Source of the DNA: Cloeon dipterum | Lineage: Eukaryota > Arthropoda > Insecta > Ephemeroptera > Baetidae | DNA: 64,000 bases | Reading direction: 5' to 3' | NCBI RefSeq assembly: GCF_949628265.1 | Contig: NC_088790.1 | Coordinates: forward strand, 8,560,545 to 8,624,544 | Shown here: positions 63,878 to 64,000 of the stretch, piece by piece | How positions within the stretch are numbered: the stretch's first letter is position 1 | How the letters are laid out: every line of letters starts with the position of its first letter | Notes under the pieces: generated by a model | Database searches by the model: none | What the model saw: the letters and a program-made list of their open reading frames with translations, nothing else | What the model was told of the DNA's origin: nothing | Made by a program: the position numbers and the translations under genes

Positions 63878-64000
63878 ATGACCACGCAATGTTTTTTGAC
63901 TGCCATTAGGCCAATTCGTCTGCCTTTGGGTTTTTTTGGAATCCAAACAAGTGCAAAATTCCACGCGATTTTGGCAATTGCTGCCGTGTTTGGATTCATA
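63878..64000 (+). CDS. Candidate GR first exon, cut by the window end
   Basis: An open frame of 41 codons runs from ATG at 63878 to the last base: MTTQCFLTAIRPIRLPLGFF, then GIQTSAKFHAILAIAAVFGF. The pattern of a short N-terminus, a basic-hydrophobic 'LxxIRPIxxxLGxxG' stretch and a hydrophobic TM1 resembles the starts of GR15 and GR16 (AIRPLLRLAKILGIY). It is partial, and identity rests on about 40 residues only. Confidence 0.5.
   Translation, partial: MTTQCFLTAIRPIRLPLGFFGIQTSAKFHAILAIAAVFGFI

Noticed and set aside
1..64000. CRISPR arrays, rRNA, tRNA, bacterial operons, prophage
   Set aside because: No spaced direct repeats, no rRNA-like blocks and no tRNA cloverleaf that I could support by eye; gene structures are eukaryotic. 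A tRNA search program would be needed to exclude tRNAs fully.

Overview
The window is nuclear DNA from an arthropod, most probably an insect. The evidence is split genes with many GT..AG introns of about 46-70 nt, a large tandem array of insect-type gustatory receptor (GR) genes, an insect-style secreted protein with odorant-binding-protein-like cysteines, an SLC22-type transporter, and fragments of a non-LTR retrotransposon. No bacterial, viral or CRISPR features were seen. The insect order cannot be fixed from the sequence alone.

Layout. 1-6.4 kb: AT-rich, no gene that can be supported. 6.5-23.6 kb (+): a seven-exon gene with a TATA promoter and three large introns, encoding a ~434-residue secreted protein whose OBP-like cysteine region is split by a long low-complexity insert. 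24.5-53.5 kb (-): fifteen head-to-tail GR genes (GR1-GR11, GR13-GR16) plus one pseudogene (GR12) and scattered relic exons. 53.9-56.9 kb (+): GR17, whose first intron contains a complete antisense GR (GR18). 57.5-58.8 kb (+): GR19, followed by a decayed copy (GR20). 59.9-63.2 kb (-): a divergent SLC22 (organic cation transporter-like) gene of eleven coding exons. 63.88 kb to the end (+): what looks like the first exon of a further GR, cut by the window edge.

The GR genes share one architecture: a long 5' exon (TM1-4), an exon of about 100 codons (TM5), then three small exons of about 23, 31 and 25 codons joined by phase-0 introns. The last encodes TM7 with the TYhhhhhQF family signature or a variant. 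Exon models were built by hand, and nearly every one closes in frame across all junctions. GR1-3, GR6/9/13, GR7/8, GR10-12, GR15/16 and GR19/20 look like local duplicate groups. Birth, decay and intron change are all visible: a frameshifted pseudogene, isolated 3' exons, a lost ATG, a frameshift in a TM7 exon, lost and gained introns, and several introns that only work with GC (and in one case GA) donors. The receptors are presumably chemosensory ligand-gated channels in neurons, and the OBP-like protein is secreted. No functional link among the three gene types can be shown from sequence.

GR numbers here are local labels, left to right, and not database names.
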